Positions 46,958-54,854 of a stretch of DNA of 64,000 nucleotides are shown here, piece by piece; position 1 is the stretch's first letter, and every line of letters starts with the position of its first letter. This DNA is from Saprospiraceae bacterium (lineage in GTDB: Bacteria > Bacteroidota > Bacteroidia > Chitinophagales > Saprospiraceae): NCBI GenBank assembly GCA_016714895.1, contig JADKBV010000011.1, positions 1,116,001 to 1,180,000 of the forward strand. Direction: 5' to 3'. The position numbers and the translations under genes are program-made. Below the pieces are notes generated by a model. That model was not told where the DNA came from, did not search any database, and saw only the letters and a list, made by a program, of their open reading frames with translations.

Positions 46958-47389
46958 TTATTTACTTATGTCGTAAGGACTTTGGTATCCATTATTTTTC
47001 AATACGTTTAAAATTCTGATTCTATTGTAACGTTGTAAAAAAATGGGATAAATATTTACATACAAATTTAATAAAGTTAAAAAAATCCAATCAAAAATAG
47101 TTAAGTTTTTTTCTGTCATGACTATTAAAATTACAAAGACAATTGTGCCTAAGATATGTCGCCACTCGTAATTCCTTGTTTTTCTTTCGTATGTATACAA
47201 CGCATGTATTTTACCTGAATCACTCATTCTGATTTGAGTTATTTTCCTTTTTTGCCTCATAATATCTCCTGTTGTTGGCAGATATTTTTTGTACAATTTT
47301 ATTCCAATCAAATCATAAATTGTCTTATCGCGAAAATATTCAATTTTTTTTGGTTTAAAATATAGTGATATTTGGCATTTGAGATTCAA
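46958..47389 (-). CDS. CrtO-like membrane acyltransferase-family protein, N-terminally short
   Basis: A 143-aa protein with two hydrophobic helices (about 79-96 and 101-118). Its C-terminal half resembles the glycosyl-diaponeurosporenoate acyltransferase (CrtO) family: a short K-x-x-LP-x-TGD segment (KKYLPTTGDI), ERKTRNYEWRHILG in place of the family ET-R-E-x-x-H block, and the terminal NIYPIFLQRYNRIRI. Family members usually have an additional hydrophobic N-terminus, which is absent here; translation appears to start at a TTG (47389). It could be a shortened or diverged member, or a different membrane enzyme. No carotenoid genes are nearby. It lies 26 bases downstream of the YdeI/OmdA-like gene. 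Confidence 0.55.
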   Translation of the reverse strand: MNLKCQISLYFKPKKIEYFRDKTIYDLIGIKLYKKYLPTTGDIMRQKRKITQIRMSDSGKIHALYTYERKTRNYEWRHILGTIVFVILIVMTEKNLTIFDWIFLTLLNLYVNIYPIFLQRYNRIRILNVLKNNGYQSPYDISK

Positions 47390-47415
47390 GGGTTTTTGCT
47401 TTTAATTTACTTTGA

Positions 47416-47901
47416 TTATTTAAGGATCGTTTTTGGTGAAGTGACACCCATTTTTATTTTTTCGACAATTTTTAAAGACCGTTCAATTTTTTTGTCGACG
47501 GATTTTACCTGATTCACCAGATATATCAATCCACGTTGGTTACCTTCTGACAAAGCGTGGAAGATGTTTTTCGCTTCATGATCTGTATTCAAAACTTCTG
47601 TAAAAACTTCCGGCATGTCAAATTGATATTCGGTAGTATCTTTTTTGAACGTTGCGGAAACGAGGGAACCTTCTTTGATATGTAGTTTTTTGCAAATCGT
47701 CGATCCTATGTTAATATAATGACCTCCTTCTTTTTTGGGCATAAAAGCACAATGGAATTCCAGGGTATCGTTTAGTCTGCAGATGACCCTTTTATTATTG
47801 TTTTTTGTCAAATCTGAAACGGTTTTTGGGTCAGGCATAATATAGTGCATACCACTATCAAATTTTTTGAGTACAAATGTGTTGTTTGGTATGTCGTTCA
47901 T
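47416..47901 (-). CDS. DUF1905/YdeI-OmdA family protein
   Basis: A 161-aa protein with two parts. The N-terminal ~95 residues match the DUF1905 beta-barrel type (CRLNDTLEFHCAFMPKKEGGHYINIGSTICKKL, here a long stretch with key GGHYINIG), and the C-terminal ~60 residues match the YdeI/OmpD-associated helix (FTEVLNTDHEAKNIFHAL, then SEGNQRGLIYLVNQVK and a Lys-rich tail). Family members have been linked to envelope stress or peptide resistance, but the mechanism is unknown. It probably shares a transcript with the CrtO-like gene 26 bases downstream. Confidence 0.8.
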   Translation of the reverse strand: MNDIPNNTFVLKKFDSGMHYIMPDPKTVSDLTKNNNKRVICRLNDTLEFHCAFMPKKEGGHYINIGSTICKKLHIKEGSLVSATFKKDTTEYQFDMPEVFTEVLNTDHEAKNIFHALSEGNQRGLIYLVNQVKSVDKKIERSLKIVEKIKMGVTSPKTILK

Positions 47902-48103
47902 GACTTTATATTTGTTATAGGGTACATGTCCTGAAATTCTGTTTAACTTTTTGATAGACTATTAAAAATCAAACCAGTATATTATGTTGGTTTTACCTTT
48001 GCGGAAAGGTATATTCAGGTTACAAAATTACAGATTTTACCTTTCAGATCAAAGTATCTCCAAAAATTATGGTAAATTTTTATTCGAATATTATCATTAT
48101 AAT

Positions 48104-48799
48104 CTATAAGACTTTTGCCTGTGGGTATTTTTTTATAATGTGGTAATTAACAAGCAGTACCGCAATTTTAGGCAGAAAAAGCATGGTGAAAAAGGCAAGG
48201 TAAGATATGGTTACAGTTGGTGGGGGTTCTGCCAAAATAAAAATATGATTTCCTGTTGCTGTATCAGGGAAAATATAATTTTGTGTAAGGTTCCAACCAA
48301 AATGAATAGCAAAAGGAATGAGTAACGAAAAAGTTTTTGCATATGCATAAGCTAATAAAAGTCCCATTAAAAATGTAAAAACAAAAATTATGGTCATTTG
48401 AGACAAATTGCCCCACACTCCCGCATTTAACCAATGAAGCGCTGCAAATATTACTGAGGAAGTAATGATCGCTTTGTTTTGGCCGATTTTTTTTATAAGA
48501 AGATAAAGTAAGGCTCCCCGGCAAAACAATTCCTCAGTCAATACAGATCTGAACTGATACCATGTTTCAAGCAATATTGACTTTGTAGTTAATGTTTCTG
48601 ATATCGTATAAACTTCTTTCGCAAAGTACATTTTTAGAAAAAAAGTTGTTGCGGATAAGAAGGAAGAAACGATAAACAGAATCGTAAAATATTTTAGTCT
48701 TTTTGAGGTAGGTGTCAGCCCCAAAACAAGAAGGTTTTTCTTTTCAAAAACCCAAAGGATGAACCAGGAAAGTAAAAGGAGGGAAATTATTTGTAACAT
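48104..48799 (-). CDS. CPBP-family intramembrane metalloprotease
   Basis: A 231-aa polytopic membrane protein. The two CPBP (Abi/CAAX-protease-like) motifs are present: TEELFCRG (EExxxR, near residues 87-92) and FAALHW (FxxxH, near 118-122). A later HFGWNLTQNY gives the third conserved His-Asn motif. About seven hydrophobic segments surround them. Family members cleave prenylated or bacteriocin-related substrates or serve in self-immunity. No bacteriocin precursor is adjacent, so the substrate is open. Confidence 0.88.
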   Translation of the reverse strand: MLQIISLLLLSWFILWVFEKKNLLVLGLTPTSKRLKYFTILFIVSSFLSATTFFLKMYFAKEVYTISETLTTKSILLETWYQFRSVLTEELFCRGALLYLLIKKIGQNKAIITSSVIFAALHWLNAGVWGNLSQMTIIFVFTFLMGLLLAYAYAKTFSLLIPFAIHFGWNLTQNYIFPDTATGNHIFILAEPPPTVTISYLAFFTMLFLPKIAVLLVNYHIIKKYPQAKVL

Positions 48800-48920
48800 A
48801 TTATGACGTCTGATTTTGGGTTATTTTCAAACCAGGATTACCAATTGGTTAGAAACAACCAACATGTTTTACATATTAAGTACAAATATAATTTTTTTTA
48901 TACAATTCGGGTTATACAGG

Positions 48921-49826
48921 TTAATTCAGGCTTCTGAATTCAACCGGTGTTTGCCCGGTTTTTAGTTTGAAAAGTTTACTGAAATACTGTGGATACTCAA
49001 AACCCAAAGTATAGGCTATTTCACTTACCGAAATATCTGAACTGGTCAGAATGGTTTTGGCTTCTTCGATGAGATGATAATGAATGTGATCCTGGGCATT
49101 CATTCCGGTTTCTTTTTTCAGGAGATCACTTAAATATCCGGCTGACAAATGTACCTGATCTGCCAGATATTTTACAGATGGCAACCCAACTTCTTTTACA
49201 TTTTTTGATCTGAAATACGACCCTAAAATTTGTTCAATTTGTAATACTGTTTTTGAGTTGCTGTTTTTTCGGGTGATAAACTGCCTTCCGTAATAACGCA
49301 AACAATAGTTTAACAATAGTTCAATGTTTGTTACGATTAAATTTTGACTGTGACTGTCCATATTTTCTGACAATTCGTTCTCAATTTTTTGGACACAATC
49401 GTACAAAATAGTTTTTTCTTTATCAGACAAATGAAGGGCTTCAGATACTTCATAAGAAAAAAAAGTATATTCAGACATTTTGTTTCCTAAAGAAGTACCC
49501 CGCAACAAGTCAGGATGAAAAAACAATCCCCAACCCATCATATTATCTTTTTTTTCGATTTCCTTGTCCATGGTCAGCACCTGTTTGGGTGCGATACAAA
49601 TCAAATTTCCATCCTGAAAATCCTAAGATTGTCTGCCGTACCGAAGAAAATTGGTGCAGTAATTTTTAAACATAATGGAATAAAAATCTGCACTGATCCG
49701 CGTACCTTCTTCAATAAATTCATCAGCTTTGCTGAAATCCACTACAGCAATCAATGGATGATTGGTTTTACTTTTGACAAACCGGTTGAGGTCCGAAATG
49801 TTGTTTAATTGAATAATGGGTTTCAT
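48921..49826 (-). pseudogene. AraC-family regulator with an in-frame amber codon
   Basis: The frame from ATG 49826 runs 67 codons (MKPIIQLNNISDLNRF...RYGRQS), meets TAG at 49623-49625, and continues in the same frame (DFQDGNLICIAPKQV...) to 48921, 301 codons in all. Homologues read RYGRQSYDFQ-type here, so a Tyr codon (TAC/TAT) changed to TAG is the simplest explanation. The C-terminal ~100 residues hold an intact AraC double helix-turn-helix (HLSAGYLSDLLKKETG; AYTLGFEYPQYFSKLFKLKTG). Other genes in the window end in TAG, so the codon is not reassigned. A TTG six codons later could restart translation of a shortened protein. The SDR gene is one base upstream, so both form an operon. Confidence 0.85.
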
Positions 49827-49827
49827 A

Positions 49828-50646
49828 TTATACCTGACTCATGACTATTTTATCAAACAATTTATCTCCCAAATAGATTCTCATCCACACCATAGGTTTT
49901 GCCCAAAGACCAACTCTGTATCTCGTTTTTTGATTTTGGGTACTGATGATTTTTGTTACTGTTTTTGAAATGACAACAGATTTTGAACCCTGCCCACTTT
50001 CATACATTTTTTTGGTGGCACTTACCAGTTTGTTTGTCAGAGAAGCATAAGCACCTCTTGCTGAAAATTTATTGATATTTTGAAGCATCACATCACCAAA
50101 TTCTGTAACGATAATTCCCGGTTCCAAAACCACTACGTTTATGTCAAAGGGTTTGAGTTCGAGGCGCAAACAATCACTGAATCCCTCCACTGCATGTTTG
50201 CTTGCGTGATACCAGGCGCCCATAGGTGTATACATTTTACCACCCATGGAAGAGGTATTAATAATAGTTCCTGATTTTGTTTTGCGCATGTAAGGAATCA
50301 CCTTTTGTGTAACCGCTGCCAATCCAAATAAATTTACTTCAAACTGTTTTCTGGCTTCTTCAACGGGAATATCCTCGACCGCTCCATACAAGCCGTAACC
50401 TGCATTATTCCAAAGGACATCAATTTTTCCGTTTTCTTTGATGATCGTGTCCACAACTTTTTGTATATCGTTTTCATTGGTGACATCCATTTGAACGGGA
50501 TGCCCGCCTAATGTTTTAAGGTCCGACATTTGGTCAATACGTCTGGCCGCTGCATATACGATGTGGCCTTGTTGGATAAGTGATTTTGCCGTTTCTTTGC
50601 CCATTCCCGAACTTGCTCCGGTGATAAAAATTACTTTTTTGTTCAT
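49828..50646 (-). CDS. Short-chain dehydrogenase/reductase
   Basis: A 272-aa NAD(P)-dependent oxidoreductase of the classical SDR type. It has the cofactor motif GASSGMG (residues 10-16), NNAGYG in the central region, catalytic Ser in NTSSMGG and YHASK (catalytic Tyr and Lys near 146-150). The following PGIIVTEF and C-terminal region fit SDRs acting on lipophilic or carbonyl substrates; the substrate is not readable. It ends one base before the AraC start, so the AraC gene is co-transcribed and was presumably its regulator. Confidence 0.92.
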   Translation of the reverse strand: MNKKVIFITGASSGMGKETAKSLIQQGHIVYAAARRIDQMSDLKTLGGHPVQMDVTNENDIQKVVDTIIKENGKIDVLWNNAGYGLYGAVEDIPVEEARKQFEVNLFGLAAVTQKVIPYMRKTKSGTIINTSSMGGKMYTPMGAWYHASKHAVEGFSDCLRLELKPFDINVVVLEPGIIVTEFGDVMLQNINKFSARGAYASLTNKLVSATKKMYESGQGSKSVVISKTVTKIISTQNQKTRYRVGLWAKPMVWMRIYLGDKLFDKIVMSQV

Positions 50647-51033
50647 TGTTTATTATTTTTGAAATATGGTGCAAATATCAGCCTAATCCCCATAGATTAA
50701 ATAATACAAATTCAGGGTAATTGTATACTTATTGCGGAACATTCAAAATTTGGGATAAAAGGATGTACGTGACTTTTAAAACCATCTCAACATCAGTTTT
50801 TGTTGGAATTGTTAAATTTGTTGGATTTGTTGATTTGAATCGACCCGGCGCACGATGGTACGCCCATCTCAAGGGTGGAACTTCCTTTATCTCAACCTTA
50901 ACCTCAACCACATTCCAAGAACTCAAGGCTAACGCCCCTCTAATGATCGTTTTGGGTTGATTCTACTCTAATATAAGCTTGAATATTGACCCATCCTTTT
51001 ATACACAAAAACCACCAAACCGAAGGTATGACT
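50647..51033. other. Intergenic DNA with short-period repeats
   Basis: Contains a low-complexity run of TTGTTGGAAT/TTGTTAAAT/TTGTTGGAT units at about 50797-50836, followed by a GC-richer patch (CCCGGCGCACGATGGTACGC, 50844-50863). Frames are open on both strands across it, which is a sign of composition rather than coding. No gene is called. Confidence 0.45.
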
Positions 51034-53760
51034 TTATCTGAATATCATCACTTTTTTATATATCTGTCTTCCTCCTGCCAATCCGATTTGAAGGATATAC
51101 ATGCCGTCGGTCATTGTTGAAATATCTATCTCACGATTTCCTTTTTGAAATTGTCGGATGACCTGACCATTTGTCGACATCAATCGTACACTTTCTATCG
51201 GATTGCTGGTGTCGGTTTGTGTTATTAATATTTCTGTCGAAGCCGGATTGGGGTAAATCTGTAATCCATCTGATTCTTTATCATAAACACCGGATATCAT
51301 AAATTGAACTTTGGTCTCACAACCATCAAAATCTGTTACGGTCACCGTTCTGAGATTTTCGGTTGTGTCCGTTACTATCTGATAGGGTTTTACTCCTCCG
51401 GTCACAAAAATTTCATCATTCATAACATCAATCTGTAAGGTGTCCAACAAACAACACAAGTCGGGCAAACCTTCATCGGTCGGTTGGCCGTTAGGAAAAT
51501 ACAAACTGATGATGGATTCCAGAATGTCGGTTCGGACCGAAGCCTCTGTTTCATCATAAGTCAAAGATTTTTGATAATGCCAGCCCACTCCGTAATCCGG
51601 ACTTTCTGTGGGACCGTCTGTATAGAGATTCGGATAAACAAAAAGGGCATAATCAATAAAGGTTTCGTTGTCTTTTGGTATTAAATCAAGATAATCAATG
51701 AGTCTGTTGTATATCGTTCGCGAAGGTTTAATTCCGATCAAAACCATCGTATCCTGTAATTGTACCGGATTTTTGGGTATAATGCCAAAAACATGAAACA
51801 AAGGACGCAAATCGGCTTTTGCTGCCACACACATCCTCAGGATTCTGCTGTCAATATCCTGGTAAATACCATAGTCTGTTCCGTTTTTAAAGTCAATAAA
51901 TTCCTGTTTCCAGAAGTTTCTGATCGGACACCATCCCATCATGTTGACGATCTCAAAATAGTGACCGTAACCTCTGTGTTGGTAACGAACTTCGTCATTT
52001 GTTGTATTGGAAATATCTCTTTCAGAACCAAAACTATTGGAAACCATCCGGTGGGTTGCCGATTTATCTATATCAAAGGTATTGGGAACAAAACTGTAAT
52101 TGACTGCTTCATTCAGATCCGTATTCAAACCATAATGCATAGCCATGATGTAAGGAAAATTGACCAAAGCTTCCTCTTCACCCGGAAATTTGGACATGGC
52201 CAAAGCATGACCGGCTTCATGAAAGTTTACCTCGTCATCCGGTCCGGGGCCATTGATAAAGTAAGCGGGACCCGGCACATCGGTATAACGCAGGGGCGTG
52301 TTGGACATCGGATATCCGATCGAATAGGCACCAAACCGGATATCTACATCAGCAATCATGTACATAATATGTTTGTCGGGAATTATGTCTCTTGCCATGA
52401 TCGAATTGACAGCACGTAATGCGAGATCCCAATCCTTTAATGTCTTTCTGAGATCATATTGTCCCGGTACGATCGAATGTTTGGGAATGGTGTACATAAC
52501 ATTGTCTGTTTCAAAAACAGCCCAGGGTCCGGGTTTTTCCATTTCTGCTTCGAAATCAACTGTTTCATAAAATGATTTCATAGAAAAAAATGGCGCCTCC
52601 ACCCCGTTTTTTACATAGATGGTGACGATCCCTTCATTTGCACCATAGGGTACCAGTATCGAGATCGCTCCTCCAAGCGGATTAAATACATTGACGGTTG
52701 TCGAATCAATCAAAATCTTTTTAGAAATCCTGTCTAAACGGTAGAATTCTGCTCTATCTGTCAAATCCCAGTCATGGGAACCCACCCTGACCCAATAATC
52801 TTTACCGACCAGACTGTCCGGAACGGTAATACTTGCTATACTGCCCGGAGCCAGATACAACCCTGTAGGTCTGAGGGCGTGATTGGTCCTGTCCTGATTG
52901 ATGTCAAAGTAAGGATTCATTCCATCCGGATCGGCAAAATTGGCGCGAATCAACACCGGATGGTTTACATTTGGATCTAAGGGAGGATCGACATCACCGG
53001 GGAATACCGAACAGGATTTGAACTTCCACCCGTCCAGATGTTGTGGAAAAGCAGCATAAACCTCCGGAGTAAACACACCTTCAAAAATGCCTTGTTGCAG
53101 CGCGAGCATAGCCCGTTCCAATTCCAGACCGGGAGCGTTTGTTACATTTTTTGAAAATCCGTTGACCGTGTTGGGTGTCGTAAAAAGAACACCGATCCGG
53201 TCGTCATACGCATCCACAATATTTTTACAAAGCAAAATGGTTGACTCCTGAAGGCCAAAACATTCCGGAAACTGAACAAAAATATTTCTGACTTGTGTCA
53301 GTTCGTTTGCGGTGAGGGTGACATTTCCTGTAATATGTTCGGAAAAATCATTAAGTGCATTTAGAACCATATTGCAGGCACCCGGACAATAGGCTGTCAC
53401 GGCGACATAACTTTTGATATCGTCGGCACCGGTAGAAATAAGCGCCTCATCCACAAATAATTTATAGCCGTACGGTGTAAAAATACCATCACCATAGGTA
53501 TCAAAAATCTCAAAGAAAAAACAACCGTCACCGGCGACACAAATACTGTCCAGATAAAGCCTGTTATTGCCATACACGCCGCCCTGACCACCTTGTAAAA
53601 GGATATTCCCAATCAAATCCTTCAGGGTCCAGTAGGTCTCACCCCCAAATTCGTCGGTGGCAATTTCTACCTTTATTTCCACTTCACTTCCGGTACACTG
53701 GGCAAAACTAAAGGTATGTATCCATAAAAGGAGGAAGACGGTTATTACTATTTTATACAT
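51034..53760 (-). CDS. M60-like (enhancin-type) metallopeptidase with T9SS tail
   Basis: A 908-aa exported protein. It has a signal peptide at residues 1-20 (ending FAQ), then a beta domain with Asp/Gly/Tyr-rich strands (GDGIFTPYGYKLFVD). The M60-associated N-lobe follows (LRPTGLYLAPGSIASITVP, then YWVRVGSHDWDLT and GGAISILVPYG). The peptidase has HEAGH near residues 512-516 with downstream acidic residues, matching the HExxH...E gluzincin pattern. A T9SS type A tail closes it (LQIYPNPASTEILIT...MYILQIGLAGG). M60-like enzymes cleave mucin-type glycoproteins. Secretion by T9SS suggests a role in degrading host or environmental glycoproteins; the target is inferred. Confidence 0.87.
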   Translation of the reverse strand: MYKIVITVFLLLWIHTFSFAQCTGSEVEIKVEIATDEFGGETYWTLKDLIGNILLQGGQGGVYGNNRLYLDSICVAGDGCFFFEIFDTYGDGIFTPYGYKLFVDEALISTGADDIKSYVAVTAYCPGACNMVLNALNDFSEHITGNVTLTANELTQVRNIFVQFPECFGLQESTILLCKNIVDAYDDRIGVLFTTPNTVNGFSKNVTNAPGLELERAMLALQQGIFEGVFTPEVYAAFPQHLDGWKFKSCSVFPGDVDPPLDPNVNHPVLIRANFADPDGMNPYFDINQDRTNHALRPTGLYLAPGSIASITVPDSLVGKDYWVRVGSHDWDLTDRAEFYRLDRISKKILIDSTTVNVFNPLGGAISILVPYGANEGIVTIYVKNGVEAPFFSMKSFYETVDFEAEMEKPGPWAVFETDNVMYTIPKHSIVPGQYDLRKTLKDWDLALRAVNSIMARDIIPDKHIMYMIADVDIRFGAYSIGYPMSNTPLRYTDVPGPAYFINGPGPDDEVNFHEAGHALAMSKFPGEEEALVNFPYIMAMHYGLNTDLNEAVNYSFVPNTFDIDKSATHRMVSNSFGSERDISNTTNDEVRYQHRGYGHYFEIVNMMGWCPIRNFWKQEFIDFKNGTDYGIYQDIDSRILRMCVAAKADLRPLFHVFGIIPKNPVQLQDTMVLIGIKPSRTIYNRLIDYLDLIPKDNETFIDYALFVYPNLYTDGPTESPDYGVGWHYQKSLTYDETEASVRTDILESIISLYFPNGQPTDEGLPDLCCLLDTLQIDVMNDEIFVTGGVKPYQIVTDTTENLRTVTVTDFDGCETKVQFMISGVYDKESDGLQIYPNPASTEILITQTDTSNPIESVRLMSTNGQVIRQFQKGNREIDISTMTDGMYILQIGLAGGRQIYKKVMIFR

Positions 53761-54087
53761 AAGATGGTGTAAAAAGTGATGGTTGAATGATTATATTATG
53801 AAAAAAGGAAAACCTGTTGTGATTTTGTGACAAATATAATATTTGTTCTGAATACCGGAGGTTAATATGGGAAATTATATCCTTATGTGGTAAAGTAGAT
53901 TCTTAATTAATAAAACGTAATGATACGGCTTTTTTTATGTCTATTTTCATGAGAATGTACAATTACCTTAAATTTTGTGTTTCAAGTCTGGACCTACTAT
54001 CGAAGGACTGCCGATTTTGGCGGTTTAAAAATATTAAAAGGGCGTTTATTGTTTTATTATTCATTGAGAGGATGACACGACCACCGT
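53761..54087. other. Intergenic DNA
   Basis: AT-rich, no supported gene, RNA or clear terminator on either strand. It carries the upstream region of the M60-like gene (minus strand). Confidence 0.4.
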
Positions 54088-54552
54088 TTAGTTGTTAGGG
54101 GATTTTTTTATTCTTTTTTTCCTTTGTCCCTTCCATTTACCAATGGTTTTTGTTGAGTCGTTGTTTATTATGGTCGAATGCGTACCGTTTGGATTCACAA
54201 TGGTTTTTGTTGAGCCGTTGTTTATTACAGTCGAAAAAGTTCCATCAGGGTTCACAATGGTTTTTGTTGGACCATTGTCATATACGGTCGAATGCGTTCC
54301 ATCCGGATTCACAATAGTTTTTGTTGGGCCATTGTCAAATACGGTCGTATGCGTTCCGTTTGGATTCACAATGGTTTTAGTCCCGCCATTGTCAAATAAG
54401 GTCGTAAAAGTTCCGTTTGGATTTACAATGGTTTTGGTCCCGCCATTGTCAAATACGGTCGAATGCGTTCCATCAGGATGTATAATAACGGTTTGCCCGT
54501 TTAAACTTACAAAAGTCAAAAACGTAATCAGGAGAAAAAAGAATGGTTTCAT
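54088..54552 (-). CDS. Secreted 19-residue tandem-repeat protein
   Basis: A 154-aa protein. Residues 1-20 are a signal peptide (FFFLLITFLTFVSLNGQ), followed by about six 19-residue repeats with the pattern T-I-V-N-P-[ND]-G-T-[HF]-[ST]-T-V-[FY]-D-N-G-[GP]-T-K. The period at DNA level is exactly 57 bases (for example starts at 54194, 54251 and 54308). It ends in a basic tail (KGQRKKRIKK). The regular short beta-strand/turn pattern suggests a beta-solenoid or extended surface fibre. There is no T9SS tail, lipobox or enzymatic motif. Function unknown. The antisense strand is also open over the repeats, an expected by-product of the 57-base period. Confidence 0.75.
   Translation of the reverse strand: MKPFFFLLITFLTFVSLNGQTVIIHPDGTHSTVFDNGGTKTIVNPNGTFTTLFDNGGTKTIVNPNGTHTTVFDNGPTKTIVNPDGTHSTVYDNGPTKTIVNPDGTFSTVINNGSTKTIVNPNGTHSTIINNDSTKTIGKWKGQRKKRIKKSPNN
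54140..54485. repeat. 57-bp tandem repeats
   Basis: About six copies of a 57-base unit encode the 19-residue repeats of the 54088 gene. Neighbouring copies differ by only a few bases, so copy number could change by slippage or unequal exchange without shifting the frame. Confidence 0.85.
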
Positions 54553-54854
54553 ATTTTTTGATTTTGTTTATTCGTTTTTTAAAAGTTAATGATACGTATG
54601 AAAGCGGTAATCCATTTCTTTATCGAAAACAAATATAAATCTTTTTCAAATATGGTGGTAGGGTTGATAAAAAAATGTACAAAATACAAATCGGGGATGG
54701 GTAATAACATACAAAGCGAACCGTTAAAAACCAACCCCTTATTCCAAAATAAATGACCGGTTCTGCAGACGGAAAAGTAAATCCATTTCAGAACCGGTCC
54801 ATGTATACATGTAAATAACTGGCAACTAAAGCTTCATATTTGTCTTCCTCCTCT
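54553..54854. other. Intergenic DNA with an 11-bp inverted repeat
   Basis: Contains a perfect inverted repeat, GACCGGTTCTG (54755-54765) and CAGAACCGGTC (54789-54799), with a 23-base loop, 55 bases beyond the stop of the heme-receptor-type gene (minus strand). It may be a terminator, but the T-run is weak. No gene otherwise. Confidence 0.5.

Noticed and set aside
49623..49625. TAG as a recoded sense codon
   Set aside because: Several intact genes in the window terminate in TAG (for example at 1738, 6689 and the second giant protein), so TAG is an ordinary stop here.
50721..50960. Overlapping frames on both strands (79 and 65 codons)
   Set aside because: Both cover the same low-complexity run; openness on both strands indicates composition, not coding.
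54092..54589. 165-codon plus-strand frame over the 57-bp repeats
   Set aside because: It is the antisense of the repeat protein. A 57-base period without stops keeps both strands open. The minus frame has a signal peptide and the sensible composition.
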